NCBI GenBank assembly: GCA_019912885.1
Contig: JAIOHV010000006.1
Span: 62,001-126,000 of the forward strand
DNA length: 64,000 bases
Direction: 5' to 3'
DNA from: a bacterium
GTDB taxonomy: Bacteria; Lernaellota; Lernaellaia; JACKCT01
The notes below the pieces were generated by a model. It saw nothing but the letters and a program-made list of their open reading frames with translations, made no database searches and was not told the DNA's origin. Positions 9,343 to 20,747 of the stretch are shown piece after piece; within the stretch, counting starts at the first letter, position 1, and each line of letters begins with the position of its first letter. Made by a program: the position numbers and the translations under genes.

Positions 9343-10053
9343 ATGAGCGCGTGCGTCGCCATGACGTTCGCCGAGATGTGCCGGCGCGAAGGCCTTTATG
9401 TTCAGCGCGGCATGTATTGGCGCGCCCGGCCCGGGCGCTCGCTCGTGTTCATTTCCAGCCGCGGGCGCTCCGGGTACACCGACCACACCGCGCTAAACGG
9501 CGCCTTCATCGTGTACGAAGGCCACAACGCCATGCGGCACCGCGCGGCGCCCCTGCCGCAACTTGTCGATCAGCCGATCCGGACGCGGTCGGGAAATCCA
9601 ACGGTCAATGGGCGATTTCTCGATGCGGCTAGCGCCTATCGCTCCGGCCTCGCACCCGCGGAGACGATTCACGTCTATCGCAAGCTTGGCGGCGGGGTAT
9701 GGCTGTTTCTCGGTCCGCACCTGCTTGTGGACGGATGGACCGAGTCGGACGGGCGGCGGCTTGTCTGCAAATTCAAGCTGAAACCGGCGACGGGGTACGC
9801 CGGGCGCGACACGGTTGACCTCGTGCGGTCCGATGCCGCCTCGGTGGCTGCCCCCCGCGCGATCCCCGCCGGCGTCCGGGCGCGCGTCTGGAACCGCGAC
9901 GGCGGCCGCTGCGTCGTCTGCGGCGCGACGGAAAATCTGCACTTCGATCACATCGTCCCGGCGTCGAAGGGCGGATCGTCAGCGACCGCGAAGAACGTCC
10001 GCCTGCTCTGCGCCGCGCACAATCTGGCCAAATCCGACCGCCTCGATCGGTGA
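9343..10053 (+). CDS. HNH endonuclease with a possible SRA-like N-terminal domain
   Basis: 236 aa with GGAG before the ATG. The C-terminal third is a classical HNH nuclease: RARVWNRDGGRCVVCG (Cys190, Cys193), LHFDHIVPASKGG (His203 region) and NVRLLCAAHN, forming the beta-beta-alpha-metal fold. The N-terminal 170 residues contain SGYTDHTALNGAFIVYEGHNA and HVYRKLGGGVWLFLG, which resemble SRA/YDG-type modified-base readers of McrA-like restriction enzymes. That makes a modification-dependent DNase plausible but unproven. No methyltransferase is adjacent. Confidence 0.8.
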   Translation: MSACVAMTFAEMCRREGLYVQRGMYWRARPGRSLVFISSRGRSGYTDHTALNGAFIVYEGHNAMRHRAAPLPQLVDQPIRTRSGNPTVNGRFLDAASAYRSGLAPAETIHVYRKLGGGVWLFLGPHLLVDGWTESDGRRLVCKFKLKPATGYAGRDTVDLVRSDAASVAAPRAIPAGVRARVWNRDGGRCVVCGATENLHFDHIVPASKGGSSATAKNVRLLCAAHNLAKSDRLDR

Positions 10054-10119
10054 ACCCGGCGTGTCGGCCGCATGCCGCCGGGTGGGGTTGGGGCGGCGCC
10101 AATGACCGCCCGGCGTTGC

Positions 10120-10570
<451 letters not shown>

Positions 10571-10649
10571 CGGCCTTGGTTTTCGTCAACCGGCAGCCTG
10601 GGATTCCAGCGCGGCCCCGTATCCGAAAGGTTAAGGAGGAACAGGAGCG

Positions 10650-12062
10650 ATGACGCCGAAAGAGGTCTTGGAATTCGCGAAAAAGCATGGGGCGGTCATG
10701 GTCGATCTCAAGTTCATGGACTTCCCCGGAATGTGGCAACACTTCGGTGTGCCGATCGCCCATCTGAACGAAGGAAGCTTCGAGGACGGTTTCGGTTTCG
10801 ACGGCAGCTCGATCCGCGGCTGGCAGCCGATCCACGCTTCGGACATGCTCGTCGTGCCCGATCCGTCCACGGCGGTGATGGATCCGTTTTCCGCCTATCC
10901 GACGCTCTCCCTCATCTGCAGCATTTCCGACCCGATCACGCACGAGGAATACAGCCGCGATCCGCGCAACATCGCCGCGAAGGCCGAGCGCCACATGAAG
11001 GCCGCCGGCTTCGCCGACACGGCGTTTTTCGGGCCGGAAGCCGAGTTTTTCATTCTGGATGACGTGCGTTTCGACCAGACGGCCAACCAGGCGTTCTACT
11101 TCATCGACTCGGTCGAGGGCGCGTGGAACACGGGCCGCGCCGAGGGGCCGAACCTGGGCTACAAGCCGCGTTACAAGGAAGGCTACTTCCCCGTCGCGCC
11201 GACCGACAGCATGGCCGACATCCGCGCCGAAATGTGCATGGAGCTGATCAAGATCGGCATCGACGTCGAGGCGCAGCATCACGAGGTCGCCACCGGAGGC
11301 CAGGCCGAAATCGACATGAAGTTTTCGCCGCTCCTGAAGATGGGCGACCAGCTCATGTGGTTCAAGTACGTACTGAAGAATGTTGCCCGCCGCCACGGCA
11401 AGACGGTCACCTTCATGCCCAAGCCGATCTTCGGCGACAACGGATCGGGCATGCACGTTCACCAGAGCCTGTGGAAAGACGGCAAGCCGCTGTTCGCGGG
11501 CGACGGCTACGGCGGTCTTTCGCAAATGGCGCTGCATTACATTGGCGGAATCGTGAAGCACGCGCGCGCCCTCGCCGCGTTCACGAACCCGACGACCAAC
11601 AGCTACCGCCGACTGGTTCCGGGTTTCGAGGCGCCGATCAACATCGCGTATTCGAGCCGCAACCGCTCGGCCGCGATCCGCATCCCGATGTATTCGGCGT
11701 CGCCCAAGTCCAAGCGCCTGGAGTGCCGCTTCCCGGATCCGTCCTGCAACGGCTACCTCGCGTTCGCCGCGATGCTGATGGCCGGCCTCGACGGCATCAA
11801 GAACAAGATCGATCCGGGACAGCCGCTGGACCGCGACATCTACGGCCTTTCGCCCGAGGAGCTGAAGGACGTGCCGAAGATGCCCGCCGATCTGCCCGAC
11901 GCGCTCGCCGGCTTGCAGGAGGACCACGAATTCCTGCTCGCAGGAGACGTCTTCACGCAGGACGTCATCGATACGTGGGTCGAATACAAGATGGAAAAAG
12001 AGGTCTCGCCGATGCGCCTTCGCCCGACGGCCTACGAGTTCATGCTGTATTACGATTGCTGA
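10650..12062 (+). CDS. glnA: Glutamine synthetase, type I
   Basis: 470 aa, the usual GSI length, with a strong TAAGGAGG ribosome-binding site. Family signatures are clear: [10 protein letters not shown] near the N-terminus, FFGPEAEFF (metal and glutamate site), [12 protein letters not shown] (ATP site) and RSAAIRIP. The adenylylation loop is present as [11 protein letters not shown] with Tyr398, so control by an adenylyltransferase is likely. It makes glutamine from glutamate, ammonia and ATP. A strong terminator follows, so glnB-glnA should be a complete transcription unit. Confidence 0.98.
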   Translation: MTPKEVLEFAKKHGAVMVDLKFMDFPGMWQHFGVPIAHLNEGSFEDGFGFDGSSIRGWQPIHASDMLVVPDPSTAVMDPFSAYPTLSLICSISDPITHEEYSRDPRNIAAKAERHMKAAGFADTAFFGPEAEFFILDDVRFDQTANQAFYFIDSVEGAWNTGRAEGPNLGYKPRYKEGYFPVAPTDSMADIRAEMCMELIKIGIDVEAQHHEVATGGQAEIDMKFSPLLKMGDQLMWFKYVLKNVARRHGKTVTFMPKPIFGDNGSGMHVHQSLWKDGKPLFAGDGYGGLSQMALHYIGGIVKHARALAAFTNPTTNSYRRLVPGFEAPINIAYSSRNRSAAIRIPMYSASPKSKRLECRFPDPSCNGYLAFAAMLMAGLDGIKNKIDPGQPLDRDIYGLSPEELKDVPKMPADLPDALAGLQEDHEFLLAGDVFTQDVIDTWVEYKMEKEVSPMRLRPTAYEFMLYYDC

Positions 12063-12086
12063 GCGAAAAAAGAGAAAAGAGAAACG

Positions 12087-12127
12087 CGGCGGCGATCCGG
12101 GCGGGTCGCCGCCGTTTTTTATTTTTT
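12087..12127 (+). terminator. Intrinsic terminator after glnA
   Basis: A 9-bp perfect stem (CGGCGGCGA paired with TCGCCGCCG) with a 10-base loop is followed by TTTTTTATTTTTTT. This is the clearest rho-independent terminator in the window. The U-rich run also lies at the 3' side of the convergent minus-strand gene. Confidence 0.9.
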
Positions 12128-12153
12128 TGATGGCAAAGGTGCGTCGCGCCTTC

Positions 12154-13473
12154 CTACGCCTCGAGCCTCCGCATGGCGAGCGCGCCGAGATCCATGCTGA
12201 GCATGCCGGCGATATCGCGGAACGGTCCGGCCAGGCGCTCCACGCGGTCGCGGCCCAGGCTTTCGAGAAGCGTCGTGTTGAACTCTTCCAGGTTGGACAA
12301 AAGCGTTACGTGTTCGTCGCCGACCTTTTCGGAAAGCAGCGCCGCCGCGTCGGGCGACACGCCGCCCGCGCCGTAGACGAACAGCTTCACGTTCGTCCGC
12401 TTGCCGAGAACCCGCAGGATTTCCTCGGCGCCGCTCTTGTCGAACGGCCGGGAATCGAGCACGAACACCAGTCCTCCGTCCTCCGCGGGAACGAAGGCGA
12501 GGTCGAAGCGTCCGCCATCATCCGAAACCTGAATGGCGTCCGCGGGATAGCCCATCCGGGTCAGCATATTGAGAAGGAAGGTGCGCGCGGCCCAGTTGCC
12601 CGCGATGAAAGGGCGGCTGCGTTCGGGTAGAAGGATCAGGCGGCAGATGCGCTCGTTTTGCAACGACTCGCCGCAAAAGCAACTGATGCCGCGTTCGGCC
12701 AAGGCGTCGAGCGCCGCTCGGTCCTTGGCGCGGATCGTGTATTGACCGGTCTTGCGGCAATGCACGACGACCTCCTCGGTCAGGAAGTCCGCCTCGAACA
12801 GCTTGTCGATGTAATATTCCGTCTCCTCGCGGTTATCCGCCTTCTCCAGAAAATCGTCGAGCACAAGGCTCCCCTTCGCGCCGAGCGTCTCGAACAGCGG
12901 ATTGAGCTTGCCGTCGCGGAAGATCGCGGCGAGCTCCATGCTGTACGCGTCCGGCGCGGTCGCGGGGATTCCGGCAAACGGCGCATCGCCGGCGCCCGCC
13001 GTGCGTTCGGTCCATTTGATGTCCCGCTCGCGCACCTTGAGGGTGCCGTGCAAATACGCGTTCGCGGCGGCGATCAACCGGTCGAGCGCCTCGCCGGGCG
13101 TTCCCGTCAGCGGGCTGACTTCTCCAGCCTCGAACAGAATCGTGGAGTCGGCGCCCGAACGGCCGGGATCTTCCCAGACGTTGTCTTCGGTCACCGGGGC
13201 GTCCGGTCCGCCCGATCCCTCGTGTCGCGCGATAAGGAAAAGCGTCGTTTCCTTGTTCGGCAGGAACAGATCGCCGAAGACACCGCGCGCGCCGGGGTAG
13301 AGAATACCGGGGGCGAGCGCATTGCCGTTGGCGCCGAATCGCTCCAGAAGGTCGTTTTTCGCGCCGTAAACGACGCCGACCTGGCCTGCGGACGCAAGGC
13401 CGCGGCAAAGGGCGGTCCAGTCGAACTTCGAAACGGCAAGCTGGCACGTGCGGCGAATGACGTTCGGAATCAT
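12154..13473 (-). CDS. Conserved-looking protein of unknown function with cysteine cluster
   Basis: 439 aa with no signal peptide or membrane segment. I do not recognise the family. The middle has Cys-containing segments (VVHCRKTGQY, then ISCFCGESLQNERIC) that could bind a metal. The C-terminal third alternates predicted beta strands and helices (FVLDSRPFDKS, VKLFVYGAGG), like a Rossmann-type fold. It is single, convergent with glnA and divergent from rpmE. Confidence 0.7.
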   Translation of the reverse strand: MIPNVIRRTCQLAVSKFDWTALCRGLASAGQVGVVYGAKNDLLERFGANGNALAPGILYPGARGVFGDLFLPNKETTLFLIARHEGSGGPDAPVTEDNVWEDPGRSGADSTILFEAGEVSPLTGTPGEALDRLIAAANAYLHGTLKVRERDIKWTERTAGAGDAPFAGIPATAPDAYSMELAAIFRDGKLNPLFETLGAKGSLVLDDFLEKADNREETEYYIDKLFEADFLTEEVVVHCRKTGQYTIRAKDRAALDALAERGISCFCGESLQNERICRLILLPERSRPFIAGNWAARTFLLNMLTRMGYPADAIQVSDDGGRFDLAFVPAEDGGLVFVLDSRPFDKSGAEEILRVLGKRTNVKLFVYGAGGVSPDAAALLSEKVGDEHVTLLSNLEEFNTTLLESLGRDRVERLAGPFRDIAGMLSMDLGALAMRRLEA

Positions 13474-13712
13474 CTTTAAGGTTCCATTTTTGTTGACGAA
13501 ATCGGACTTTATAGGCTAGTCGCGATGGCGTGCTTCGTCAACCGGATTTTCGTGCCGAAAAGGCGCCCGGACGGCGGCGGCGATTTGACGAACGGCCACG
13601 GCGTGGTCATGCTGATCTTGCCAATCGGGGCGCGGATGGTGTAAAAGTTTGCGCTCGGATTTTTGCGCCGCCGCGGGATGCGGCTTTTGGCGCTGTCCGC
13701 CAAGGAATCAAA

Positions 13713-13934
13713 ATGAAAAAAGACATTCACCCGAAATACGTGGAAACGACCGTCACCTGCGCGTGCGGCCATTCGTTCGTGACCCGTTCGACAACCGGCC
13801 CGGAGATCAAGCTCGATCTTTGCTCCGAGTGCCACCCGTTCTTCACGGGAAAGCAAAAACTTGTCGACACGGCCGGGCGAGTCGAGCGCTTCCGGCGCAA
13901 ATACGCCAACACGCAGGCCGACGCCTCGTCGTAG
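13713..13934 (+). CDS. rpmE: 50S ribosomal protein L31, zinc-binding (C+) form
   Basis: 73 aa starting at [11 protein letters not shown], with AAGGA 6 bases before the ATG. It keeps the Cys set of the zinc form (TCACGH and [14 protein letters not shown]) and the conserved C-terminal [10 protein letters not shown]. It is followed by the DUF1385 and prfA genes, a neighbourhood known from delta-proteobacteria. The 239 bp before it hold no gene and presumably its promoter; I see no convincing -35/-10 pair. Confidence 0.96.
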   Translation: MKKDIHPKYVETTVTCACGHSFVTRSTTGPEIKLDLCSECHPFFTGKQKLVDTAGRVERFRRKYANTQADASS

Positions 13935-13986
13935 GCGCTGTCTTTCGCCGTGCGTTTGGCGCGGCGAAGGGCGCCCGGCACCCATC

Positions 13987-15045
13987 ATGAGCGTTATTTC
14001 AGCGAATCCGGACGGCACGCCGATGACCGTGGGCGGTCAGGCGGTGATCGAGGGCGTCATGATGCGCTCTCCCAATAGTTTTGCGGTATGCCTGCGCGCG
14101 GCCGACGGCAAGATCGTCGTGCGCGAGGACCGCTGGCAAGGCGTCTGGACGCGCGCGAAATTTCTGCGCAAGCCGTTTCTTCGCGGCGTGGTGGTTCTTG
14201 TCGAGGCGCTTTGGAACGGCATCTCCTCGCTGACGTTTTCCGCCAAGTGGGCGGCGATGGAAGAGGACAAGAAGTCCGACGACACGCTGACCGCGGGCGA
14301 CGGATCGATCAAGCAAGCCTCCGGCCTGACCGACATCGCGCTGATCGTGACGATGCTCGTCAGTTTCGCGTTCGCGATGGGACTTTTCGTCGTGCTGCCG
14401 CACGTGCTCACCGCGCTTTTCGGATTCTCGACCGACACCGTCGCGTTCCACGCGATCGACGGCGTCATCAAGATCGCGTTCCTCATCGCGTACGTCGGGC
14501 TCATCGGGCTTGCGCCGGATATCCGCCGCGTTTTTCAGTACCACGGCGCCGAGCACATGGCGATTTCGACCTACGAGAAAAACCTGCCGTTGACCGTGGA
14601 GCACGCGCGCGGGTTTTCGACCTATCACCCGCGCTGCGGCACGAGCTTTCTGCTCTTCGTGTTGACGGTTTCGATTTTCGTGTTCTCGTTCGTGTTTCCG
14701 TTCCTGCCGGAGCTTGCGGGCGTTCCGAAAATCTTGCGCAACGTGCTTTACATTGGCATCAAGATACCGCTGATGCTTCCGGTTGCCGGCATCAGCTACG
14801 AGATCATCCGCCTCGCGGGCAAAAACGAGAACCACCCGGTACTGAGCCTTATCTCCAAACCCGGCATGTGGCTGCAGCGCCTTACGACGCGGCGCCCGAC
14901 CGACGATCAACTCGAGGTCGCGCTCGTTTCGCTCCGCACGTGCCTGTGGCGCGAGCAGGTCGTTCGCGAGAGCAACGAGACCGAAATCCCCGGTCGCCTA
15001 AGCCTTTACGAGTCCTTCGGCGAGGCGGCCCAGACGATCGCCTAG
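13987..15045 (+). CDS. DUF1385 family integral membrane protein
   Basis: 352 aa from the ATG at 13987. The N-terminus VGGQAVIEGVMMRSP is the DUF1385 signature, and FQYHGAEHMAISTYE and STYHPRCGTSFLL are its other conserved blocks. Several hydrophobic segments follow (about residues 115-142, 158-178, 225-250 and 258-282). The function is unknown; family members usually sit between rpmE and prfA as here. Its His and Cys residues in YHGAEH and HPRCGT could bind metal. Confidence 0.9.
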   Translation: MSVISANPDGTPMTVGGQAVIEGVMMRSPNSFAVCLRAADGKIVVREDRWQGVWTRAKFLRKPFLRGVVVLVEALWNGISSLTFSAKWAAMEEDKKSDDTLTAGDGSIKQASGLTDIALIVTMLVSFAFAMGLFVVLPHVLTALFGFSTDTVAFHAIDGVIKIAFLIAYVGLIGLAPDIRRVFQYHGAEHMAISTYEKNLPLTVEHARGFSTYHPRCGTSFLLFVLTVSIFVFSFVFPFLPELAGVPKILRNVLYIGIKIPLMLPVAGISYEIIRLAGKNENHPVLSLISKPGMWLQRLTTRRPTDDQLEVALVSLRTCLWREQVVRESNETEIPGRLSLYESFGEAAQTIA

Positions 15046-15074
15046 CGCCTCGCGCGCGGGGTTCTTCCGTGTCC

Positions 15075-16157
15075 ATGTTTGCCAAACTTGAAGAGGTCGC
15101 GCGTCGATTCGACGAGATCGACAGCCGCCTTTCCGTGCCCGACGTCGCTTCGAATCAAACCGAATACGTGCGTCTGACCAAGGAGCGCGCGGACCTGGCG
15201 TCGATCGTCGATTCCTGGCGCGAATATCAGAAGATCGAAGCGGAGCTATCGGATTCACGCCAGCTTCTCGAGGACGACGACGAGGAGGTGCGCGCGATGG
15301 CGCACGAGGATGTCGAACGCCTGGAGGTCCGGCAGGAGCAACTGCGCGAGGCGCTGATGCTTCTGCTCCTGCCCAAGGATCCCTACGACGATAAGAACAT
15401 CCTCGTTGAGATCCGCGCGGGCACCGGCGGCGAGGAGGCGGCGCTGTTCGCCGCCTCGCTGTTTCGCATGTACGCGCGTTACGCCGAGTTGCAGCGCTGG
15501 AAGCTCGAGATCATCTCCCAGAACGAAACCGGCCTTGGCGGCTTCAAGGAGATCATCTTCGCCGTCGCGGGCAACAAGGTTTACTCGCGTCTCAAATACG
15601 AATCCGGGGTGCATCGCGTGCAGCGGGTTCCCGAAACCGAGGCCCAGGGGCGCATCCACACCTCCGCGGTCACCGTGGCCGTTTTGCCTGAGCCCGAGGA
15701 GGTGGATGTCCGCGTCGAGGAGAAAGACCTCAAGATCGACGTGTATCGCTCAAGCGGCCCCGGCGGGCAGAGCGTCAATACCACCGACTCGGCGGTCCGC
15801 GTCACGCACTTGCCCACGGGGCTTGTCGTCGCGATCCAGGACGAGAAGAGCCAGCACAAGAACAAGGCCAAGGCGCTGAAGATTCTCAAGGCGCGGCTCC
15901 TCGAGCGGGAGATCGCCGAGCAAAACGCGAAGATCTCGGCGGAGCGCCGCGGGATGGTCGGCACCGGCGATCGGTCCGAACGCATCCGCACCTATAACTT
16001 CCCGCAAAACCGCCTGACGGATCACCGCATCGGGCTCACCCTCTACCAACTCGACCGCGTGATGGAAGGCGATCTCGACGGCTTCATCGATCCGCTCATC
16101 GCGCGGATGCGCGCCGAGCAACTCAACGCCGCGCAGTCGGATCCGCGTGGCGACTGA
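15075..16157 (+). CDS. prfA: Peptide chain release factor 1
   Basis: 360 aa when started at MFAKLEEVARRF; a GTG two codons upstream is also possible. The GGQ peptidyl-hydrolase motif lies in SSGPGGQSVNTTDSA. The stop-codon-reading PxT motif is present as RVPETEAQGRIHTSA. It terminates translation at UAA and UAG. The product's Gln is the substrate of PrmC, whose gene overlaps its 3' end by 11 bases. Confidence 0.97.
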   Translation: MFAKLEEVARRFDEIDSRLSVPDVASNQTEYVRLTKERADLASIVDSWREYQKIEAELSDSRQLLEDDDEEVRAMAHEDVERLEVRQEQLREALMLLLLPKDPYDDKNILVEIRAGTGGEEAALFAASLFRMYARYAELQRWKLEIISQNETGLGGFKEIIFAVAGNKVYSRLKYESGVHRVQRVPETEAQGRIHTSAVTVAVLPEPEEVDVRVEEKDLKIDVYRSSGPGGQSVNTTDSAVRVTHLPTGLVVAIQDEKSQHKNKAKALKILKARLLEREIAEQNAKISAERRGMVGTGDRSERIRTYNFPQNRLTDHRIGLTLYQLDRVMEGDLDGFIDPLIARMRAEQLNAAQSDPRGD

Positions 16158-17055
16158 GACCACCGGCGAGGCGCGTCCCACCGTTCTTTCGCTCATCGGA
16201 AAGGCGACGGGATATCTCGCCGGACAGGGCGTTTCCTCACCCCGGCTGGATACCGAAATCCTGCTGGCGCATGTCTTGTCGCTGGATCGCGTCGGACTGT
16301 ATTGCGCGTTCGAGCGCGAACTGACCGAAGAGGAGGTCGGCGCTTTTCGCGAACTGATCCGCCGGCGCGGCAAGCGCGAGCCGGTGGCGTACATCGTCGG
16401 CGTGCGCGAGTTCTTCAGCCGGCCGTTTGCGGTGACGCCCGCGGTATTGATCCCGCGCCCGGAGACCGAACACGTCGTCGAGGCCGCGCTCGAATGGATC
16501 GGCAAGGACGCACGCGCGCGCGTGCTGGATGTCGGCACGGGCAGCGGCGCGATTGCCGTGACGATCGCGGCCGAGCGGCCGAACGTGCGCGTCGTTGCGA
16601 CGGACGACGCGGCCGAGACGCTTGTCGTCGCCCGGCAGAACGCCGAGCGCCACGGCGTCGGCGAGCGGGTGGAATTCCTGTGCGGCGCGTTTGACGCCGG
16701 CGCGGCGGGGCCGTTTGATCTCGTCGTGTCGAATCCGCCCTACGTCGATCCGGCCACGCGGTCGCAGCTTGCGCCCGATGTGATAGACTTCGAGCCTTCT
16801 CGCGCCTTGTTTGCCGAGTCCGACGGCCTGGCCGTCATTTTTCGGCTCGCCGGGATCGCTCCGGCGCTTCTTGCGCCCGGCGGCCGCCTCGTCGTGGAAA
16901 TCGGGTACGATCAGGGCGAAGCCGTTACAACGCACTTGCAGGCCACGGGCGCGTACGATGCGATCGAGGTGCGCCGTGATCTGGCCGGGAAGCCGCGCGT
17001 CGCTCTCGCGAGAAAAATCGCGGACGCCGCGATGGGGAAATCGATCGATGGATAA
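16147..17055 (+). CDS. prmC: Release factor glutamine methyltransferase
   Basis: 302 aa, GTG start inside the end of prfA. The N-terminal helical domain is followed by an AdoMet-dependent methyltransferase fold ([16 protein letters not shown]) and the catalytic NPPY motif ([10 protein letters not shown]). [12 protein letters not shown] is the family's typical linker. It N5-methylates the Gln of the GGQ motif in release factors. Its 3' end overlaps the murA start by 8 bases. Confidence 0.96.
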   Translation: MATETTGEARPTVLSLIGKATGYLAGQGVSSPRLDTEILLAHVLSLDRVGLYCAFERELTEEEVGAFRELIRRRGKREPVAYIVGVREFFSRPFAVTPAVLIPRPETEHVVEAALEWIGKDARARVLDVGTGSGAIAVTIAAERPNVRVVATDDAAETLVVARQNAERHGVGERVEFLCGAFDAGAAGPFDLVVSNPPYVDPATRSQLAPDVIDFEPSRALFAESDGLAVIFRLAGIAPALLAPGGRLVVEIGYDQGEAVTTHLQATGAYDAIEVRRDLAGKPRVALARKIADAAMGKSIDG

Positions 17056-18298
17056 GATGGTCATCACCGGCGGGGAGCGCCTGATCGGCGAGACGACGGT
17101 CTCGGGTTCGAAGAACGCCGCGCTGCCGCTTCTGGCCGCGACGATTCTCGCGGACGGGCCGTGCACCATCCGCGGCGTCCCGCGCCTGAACGACATCCAC
17201 ACGACGACCGCGCTGCTCGAACACCTGGGCGCGACGATCGAGGGGACGTCCACGCTGATCGTCGATCCGCGCGGCATCAATCGTTCCGAGGCGCCGTACG
17301 ATCTGGTCAAAACGATGCGCGCCTCGACGCTTGTGCTGGGGCCGCTCGTCGCGCGGTACGGCACCGCGCGCGTTTCGCTGCCCGGCGGTTGCGCCATCGG
17401 CGCGAGGCCGATCGACCAGCACCTGAAAGCGCTTTCGGCGCTTGGCGCCCAAATCGATCTCGTGCACGGCTACGTGGAAGCCCGCGCCCAAAAGCTCACC
17501 GGCGCGAAGATCGTGTTCGACATGCCGAGCGTCGGCGCGACGGAAACGGCCATGATGGCGGCGGCGGCGGCCCAGGGCGTAACGACGATCGAACACGCCG
17601 CGCGCGAGCCGGAGATCGGTGCGCTCGCGGATTTTCTGCGCCGCATGGGCGCGACGATCGAGGGCGACGGCACCCGGCAAATTTTCATCGAGGGAAAAAC
17701 GCCCCTTGGCGGCGCGGACATCGATCTCATGCCCGACCGCATCGAGGCCGGAACGCTGATGGTCGCCGCGGGCATCACGCGCGGAAACATCCTGCTGCGC
17801 GGTTGCGCGCTCGAGCATCTGGGCGCGGTCGCGGACAAATTGCGCGCCACGGGCATGACCATCGAGAAAGAAGGCGACGGCGTGCGTTGCGTGGCGCGGA
17901 AAATCCCCCGGGCGGCGGACATCAAGACGCAGCCGTATCCCGGTTTTCCGACCGACATGCAGGCGCAGTTCATGGCGCTGATGTCCGTGGCGGACGGGAT
18001 GAGCGTCATCAACGAATCGATCTTCGAAAACCGCTTCATGCACGTGCTCGAGTTGCAGCGCATGGGCGCGGATATCAAGGTGGACGGCGCGACCGCGATC
18101 GTGCGTGGCGTGCCGCTGTTGTCGGGCGCCGAGGTGATGGCGACCGATCTGCGCGCGAGCGCGAGCCTGATTCTGGGAGGTCTTGCCGCCGAAGGCGAGA
18201 CGGTCGTGCATCGCATCTACCACCTGGACCGCGGCTACGAGGCGATTGAAAACAAGCTTCAAAAGCTCGGGGCGAACATTCGCCGGGAGAAGGAATGA
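17048..18298 (+). CDS. murA: UDP-N-acetylglucosamine 1-carboxyvinyltransferase
   Basis: 416 aa from the ATG at 17048, inside the end of prmC. The catalytic Cys115 is present in [16 protein letters not shown], so it should be fosfomycin-sensitive. The N-terminal [13 protein letters not shown] and later [12 protein letters not shown] are family signatures. It transfers enolpyruvate from PEP to UDP-GlcNAc, the first committed step of peptidoglycan synthesis. Its stop codon overlaps the hisD start (ATGA). Confidence 0.97.
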   Translation: MDKMVITGGERLIGETTVSGSKNAALPLLAATILADGPCTIRGVPRLNDIHTTTALLEHLGATIEGTSTLIVDPRGINRSEAPYDLVKTMRASTLVLGPLVARYGTARVSLPGGCAIGARPIDQHLKALSALGAQIDLVHGYVEARAQKLTGAKIVFDMPSVGATETAMMAAAAAQGVTTIEHAAREPEIGALADFLRRMGATIEGDGTRQIFIEGKTPLGGADIDLMPDRIEAGTLMVAAGITRGNILLRGCALEHLGAVADKLRATGMTIEKEGDGVRCVARKIPRAADIKTQPYPGFPTDMQAQFMALMSVADGMSVINESIFENRFMHVLELQRMGADIKVDGATAIVRGVPLLSGAEVMATDLRASASLILGGLAAEGETVVHRIYHLDRGYEAIENKLQKLGANIRREKE

Positions 18299-19584
18299 AG
18301 CGCCTGAACACCTCGGAAACGGGTTTCCCCAAGGCGTTCGAGCGCCTGGCGGCCCGCTCTTACTCGGCTTTGCCCGAGGTGAGCGCGTCGGTGGAGGCCA
18401 TCATCGAGCGCGTTCGCGCCGGCGGCGACGAACAACTCGATGCGTGCTGCGCGGAATTCGACGGCCGCGCGTTCGCCGAAATCCCCGCCGAGCGCCTGGC
18501 CGAGGCCGAAACCGCGCTTGACGACAAGCTCGCGCGCGCGCTGCGCCTTGCGGTCGAACGCGTGCGCGACCAGGCCGAGCGCGAACTGCCGCGCAAGGTG
18601 CCGGAGTTCGAGGACGAGATCGGCGTCACGCTGGGGCGCCGGCATTTGCCGCTTCGGCGCGCGGGACTCTACGTCCCCGGCGGGCGCGCGGCGTATCCCA
18701 GCTCGCTCATCATGTCCGCGGTGCCGGCCAAGGTCGCCGGCGTTTCGGAGATCGTGGCAGCCTGCCCGCTCGATCCGGAAACGGAGGGCGCGCGGGCGGT
18801 GATGGCCGCGGCGAGCATTTGTGGCGTCGATCGCTTTTTTGTCATGGGCGGAGCGCACGCGGTCGCGGCGATGGCCTTCGGCACGAAGCGCGTGCCGCGC
18901 GTGGACATCGTCGTGGGCCCGGGCAACGCGTACGTCGCCGAAGCCAAGCGCCGCCTGTACGGCATCGTCAACATCGACGGCATCGCGGGACCGACGGAGG
19001 TCGTCATCCTCGCCGACGCGACATTTCCGCCCGCGCACGCAGCGGCCGACATGCTCGCCCAGGCGGAGCACGGGCCCGACTCGCGTTGCGTGTTGATGAC
19101 GCCGGACGCGGATTGGGCGACGCTCGTCGAAGCCGAGATTACGCGCCAGACGGCCGAGGCGCCGCGAAAGGAAATCATTCGCGAGGCGCTCGAAAATTTC
19201 GGCGCGATCGTCGTTGTCCGGGACATGGAAGAGGGCGCGCGGCTCGCCGACCAGTTCGCGCCCGAACACCTGGAGATCGTCTGCGAGGAGGCCGATCGCG
19301 TGGCGGTCAAGATCCGAAACGCGGGCGCGATTTTTCTTGGCCCCTGGGCGCCGGAGGCGCTGGGCGATTATCTCGCCGGCTCCAATCACATTCTGCCGAC
19401 CAACGGCACGTCGCGCTTTTTGTCGCCCGTGTCCGCGGCGACCTTCTTGCGCGCGACGAATATCATCCGCGCGACGCGAGAGGGGCTGGAAAAGCTCGGC
19501 GACGCCACCATGCTGCTTGCCAGGACCGAGGGCCTGCACGCGCACGCGCGATCGATCGAACTGCGGCTGGCGAAGAAACCGTGA
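18295..19584 (+). CDS. hisD: Histidinol dehydrogenase
   Basis: 429 aa, ATG overlapping the murA stop. Conserved blocks include [59 protein letters not shown] and GSNHILPT, which supply the zinc and catalytic His/Glu residues. It performs the last two oxidations from histidinol to histidine with NAD. Placing hisD before hisG, directly behind murA, puts histidine synthesis in the same run as a cell-wall gene. Confidence 0.97.
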   Translation: MKRLNTSETGFPKAFERLAARSYSALPEVSASVEAIIERVRAGGDEQLDACCAEFDGRAFAEIPAERLAEAETALDDKLARALRLAVERVRDQAERELPRKVPEFEDEIGVTLGRRHLPLRRAGLYVPGGRAAYPSSLIMSAVPAKVAGVSEIVAACPLDPETEGARAVMAAASICGVDRFFVMGGAHAVAAMAFGTKRVPRVDIVVGPGNAYVAEAKRRLYGIVNIDGIAGPTEVVILADATFPPAHAAADMLAQAEHGPDSRCVLMTPDADWATLVEAEITRQTAEAPRKEIIREALENFGAIVVVRDMEEGARLADQFAPEHLEIVCEEADRVAVKIRNAGAIFLGPWAPEALGDYLAGSNHILPTNGTSRFLSPVSAATFLRATNIIRATREGLEKLGDATMLLARTEGLHAHARSIELRLAKKP

Positions 19585-19748
19585 GGATTGAGAATTGAGG
19601 ATCGAGGATTGAGAGAAACGCAGAGGCGTTTGGCCGCCGTTTCGAACGTCCATGATGTCCAGGGGTCCATCATTCGGGCGCGGGCACGGGCACGGGCACG
19701 GGCACGGGAAAGGGTTTGACTCAATCCTCAATCCTCTATCCTCACTCC
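19585..19748. repeat. Intergenic repeat cluster between hisD and hisG
   Basis: The gap starts with tandem AGGATTGAG/AGAATTGAGG units (19585-19612) and ends with the same unit inverted (TCAATCCTCAATCCTC, about 19719-19745). Between them lies a perfect hexamer array of GGGCAC (about 19675-19709). The flanking inverted copies could let the region fold as a long hairpin. The AATCCTC unit recurs at about 23474-23500 and 61138-61160. Confidence 0.7.
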
Positions 19749-19828
19749 TCGAATAAAGGGCTGACGCCCGAAATTCGATCTGATATGTTCCCGCGCCCCG
19801 GACTCGGGGATTTTTCGGAGGAAACCTC

Positions 19829-20716
19829 ATGAGCGCGAACGCGCGCCCCACGCTTCGCCTGGGCCTGCCCAAAGGCAGTCTTCAGGAATCGACATTCGAA
19901 CTTTTCGGCCGCGCCGGATGGAAAATCCGCGCGACCGAGCGCGGCTATACGCCCTACATCGACGACGAAGAAATCGACGTGCTTCTGCTTCGCGCGCAGG
20001 AAATGGCGCGTTACGTCGAACTCGGCGTGCTCGACGCGGGCCTGACGGGGCAGGACTGGGTGCGCGAGTCCGGCGCCGACGTCACGGAGGTCGCGGCGTT
20101 CATTTACGCCAAGGCGGGCTTTCGCCCGGTGCGTTGGGTGCTCGCGGTGCCGAACGATTCGCCGGTCCGATCGCCGAAAGACCTCGACAAAAAGCTGATC
20201 GCGACCGAGGTCACGAACATCGCGCGCCAATATTTCCGGGAGCACGGGGTGACGCCGGTGATCGAATTTTCCTGGGGCGCCACGGAGGCCAAGCCGCCCG
20301 AACTGGCGGACGCGATCATCGAGCTGACCGAGACCGGCTCGTCGCTTCGCGCGAACGGCCTTCGCATCGTGGATACGGTGATGTCCTCGACGACGGCGCT
20401 CATCGCGAACAAGACCGCGTTCAAGGATGACTCCAAACGCAGGAAGATCGAGCAGGTGCGCCTGCTTCTTCAGGGCGCGATGGACGCGGCCAGCCGCGTC
20501 GGCCTCAAGATGAACGTGCCCGCCGCGACGCTCGATGCGGTCATCGGGAAACTTCCCGCGCTGCGCAATCCGACCGTCTCGCGTCTATCCGAGTCCGACT
20601 GGTTTTCGGTCGATGTCATCCTCGAGGAAAAGACGGTGCGCGACCTCATCCCCGTCTTGCGCGAGGCCGGCGCGACGGGCCTTGTCGAATATCCGCTCAA
20701 CAAGGTGATATTCTGA
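19829..20716 (+). CDS. hisG: ATP phosphoribosyltransferase, long form
   Basis: 295 aa with a CGGAGGAAACCTC ribosome-binding region. [14 protein letters not shown] is the family N-terminus and [20 protein letters not shown] is the PRPP-binding signature. About 80 extra C-terminal residues form the regulatory ACT-like domain of the long form, so no HisZ is needed and feedback by histidine is expected. It commits ATP and PRPP to histidine synthesis. The AGGA-led start after the repeat gap suggests its own promoter or an internal re-start. Confidence 0.97.
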   Translation: MSANARPTLRLGLPKGSLQESTFELFGRAGWKIRATERGYTPYIDDEEIDVLLLRAQEMARYVELGVLDAGLTGQDWVRESGADVTEVAAFIYAKAGFRPVRWVLAVPNDSPVRSPKDLDKKLIATEVTNIARQYFREHGVTPVIEFSWGATEAKPPELADAIIELTETGSSLRANGLRIVDTVMSSTTALIANKTAFKDDSKRRKIEQVRLLLQGAMDAASRVGLKMNVPAATLDAVIGKLPALRNPTVSRLSESDWFSVDVILEEKTVRDLIPVLREAGATGLVEYPLNKVIF

Positions 20717-20747
20717 TCGCGCGCCTTTTCGCGCCGGGAGAAAAGCC

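Noticed and set aside
19675-19709. GGGCAC array as a CRISPR or protein-binding array
   Set aside because: A perfect hexamer tandem without spacers; a simple-sequence repeat is enough to explain it.
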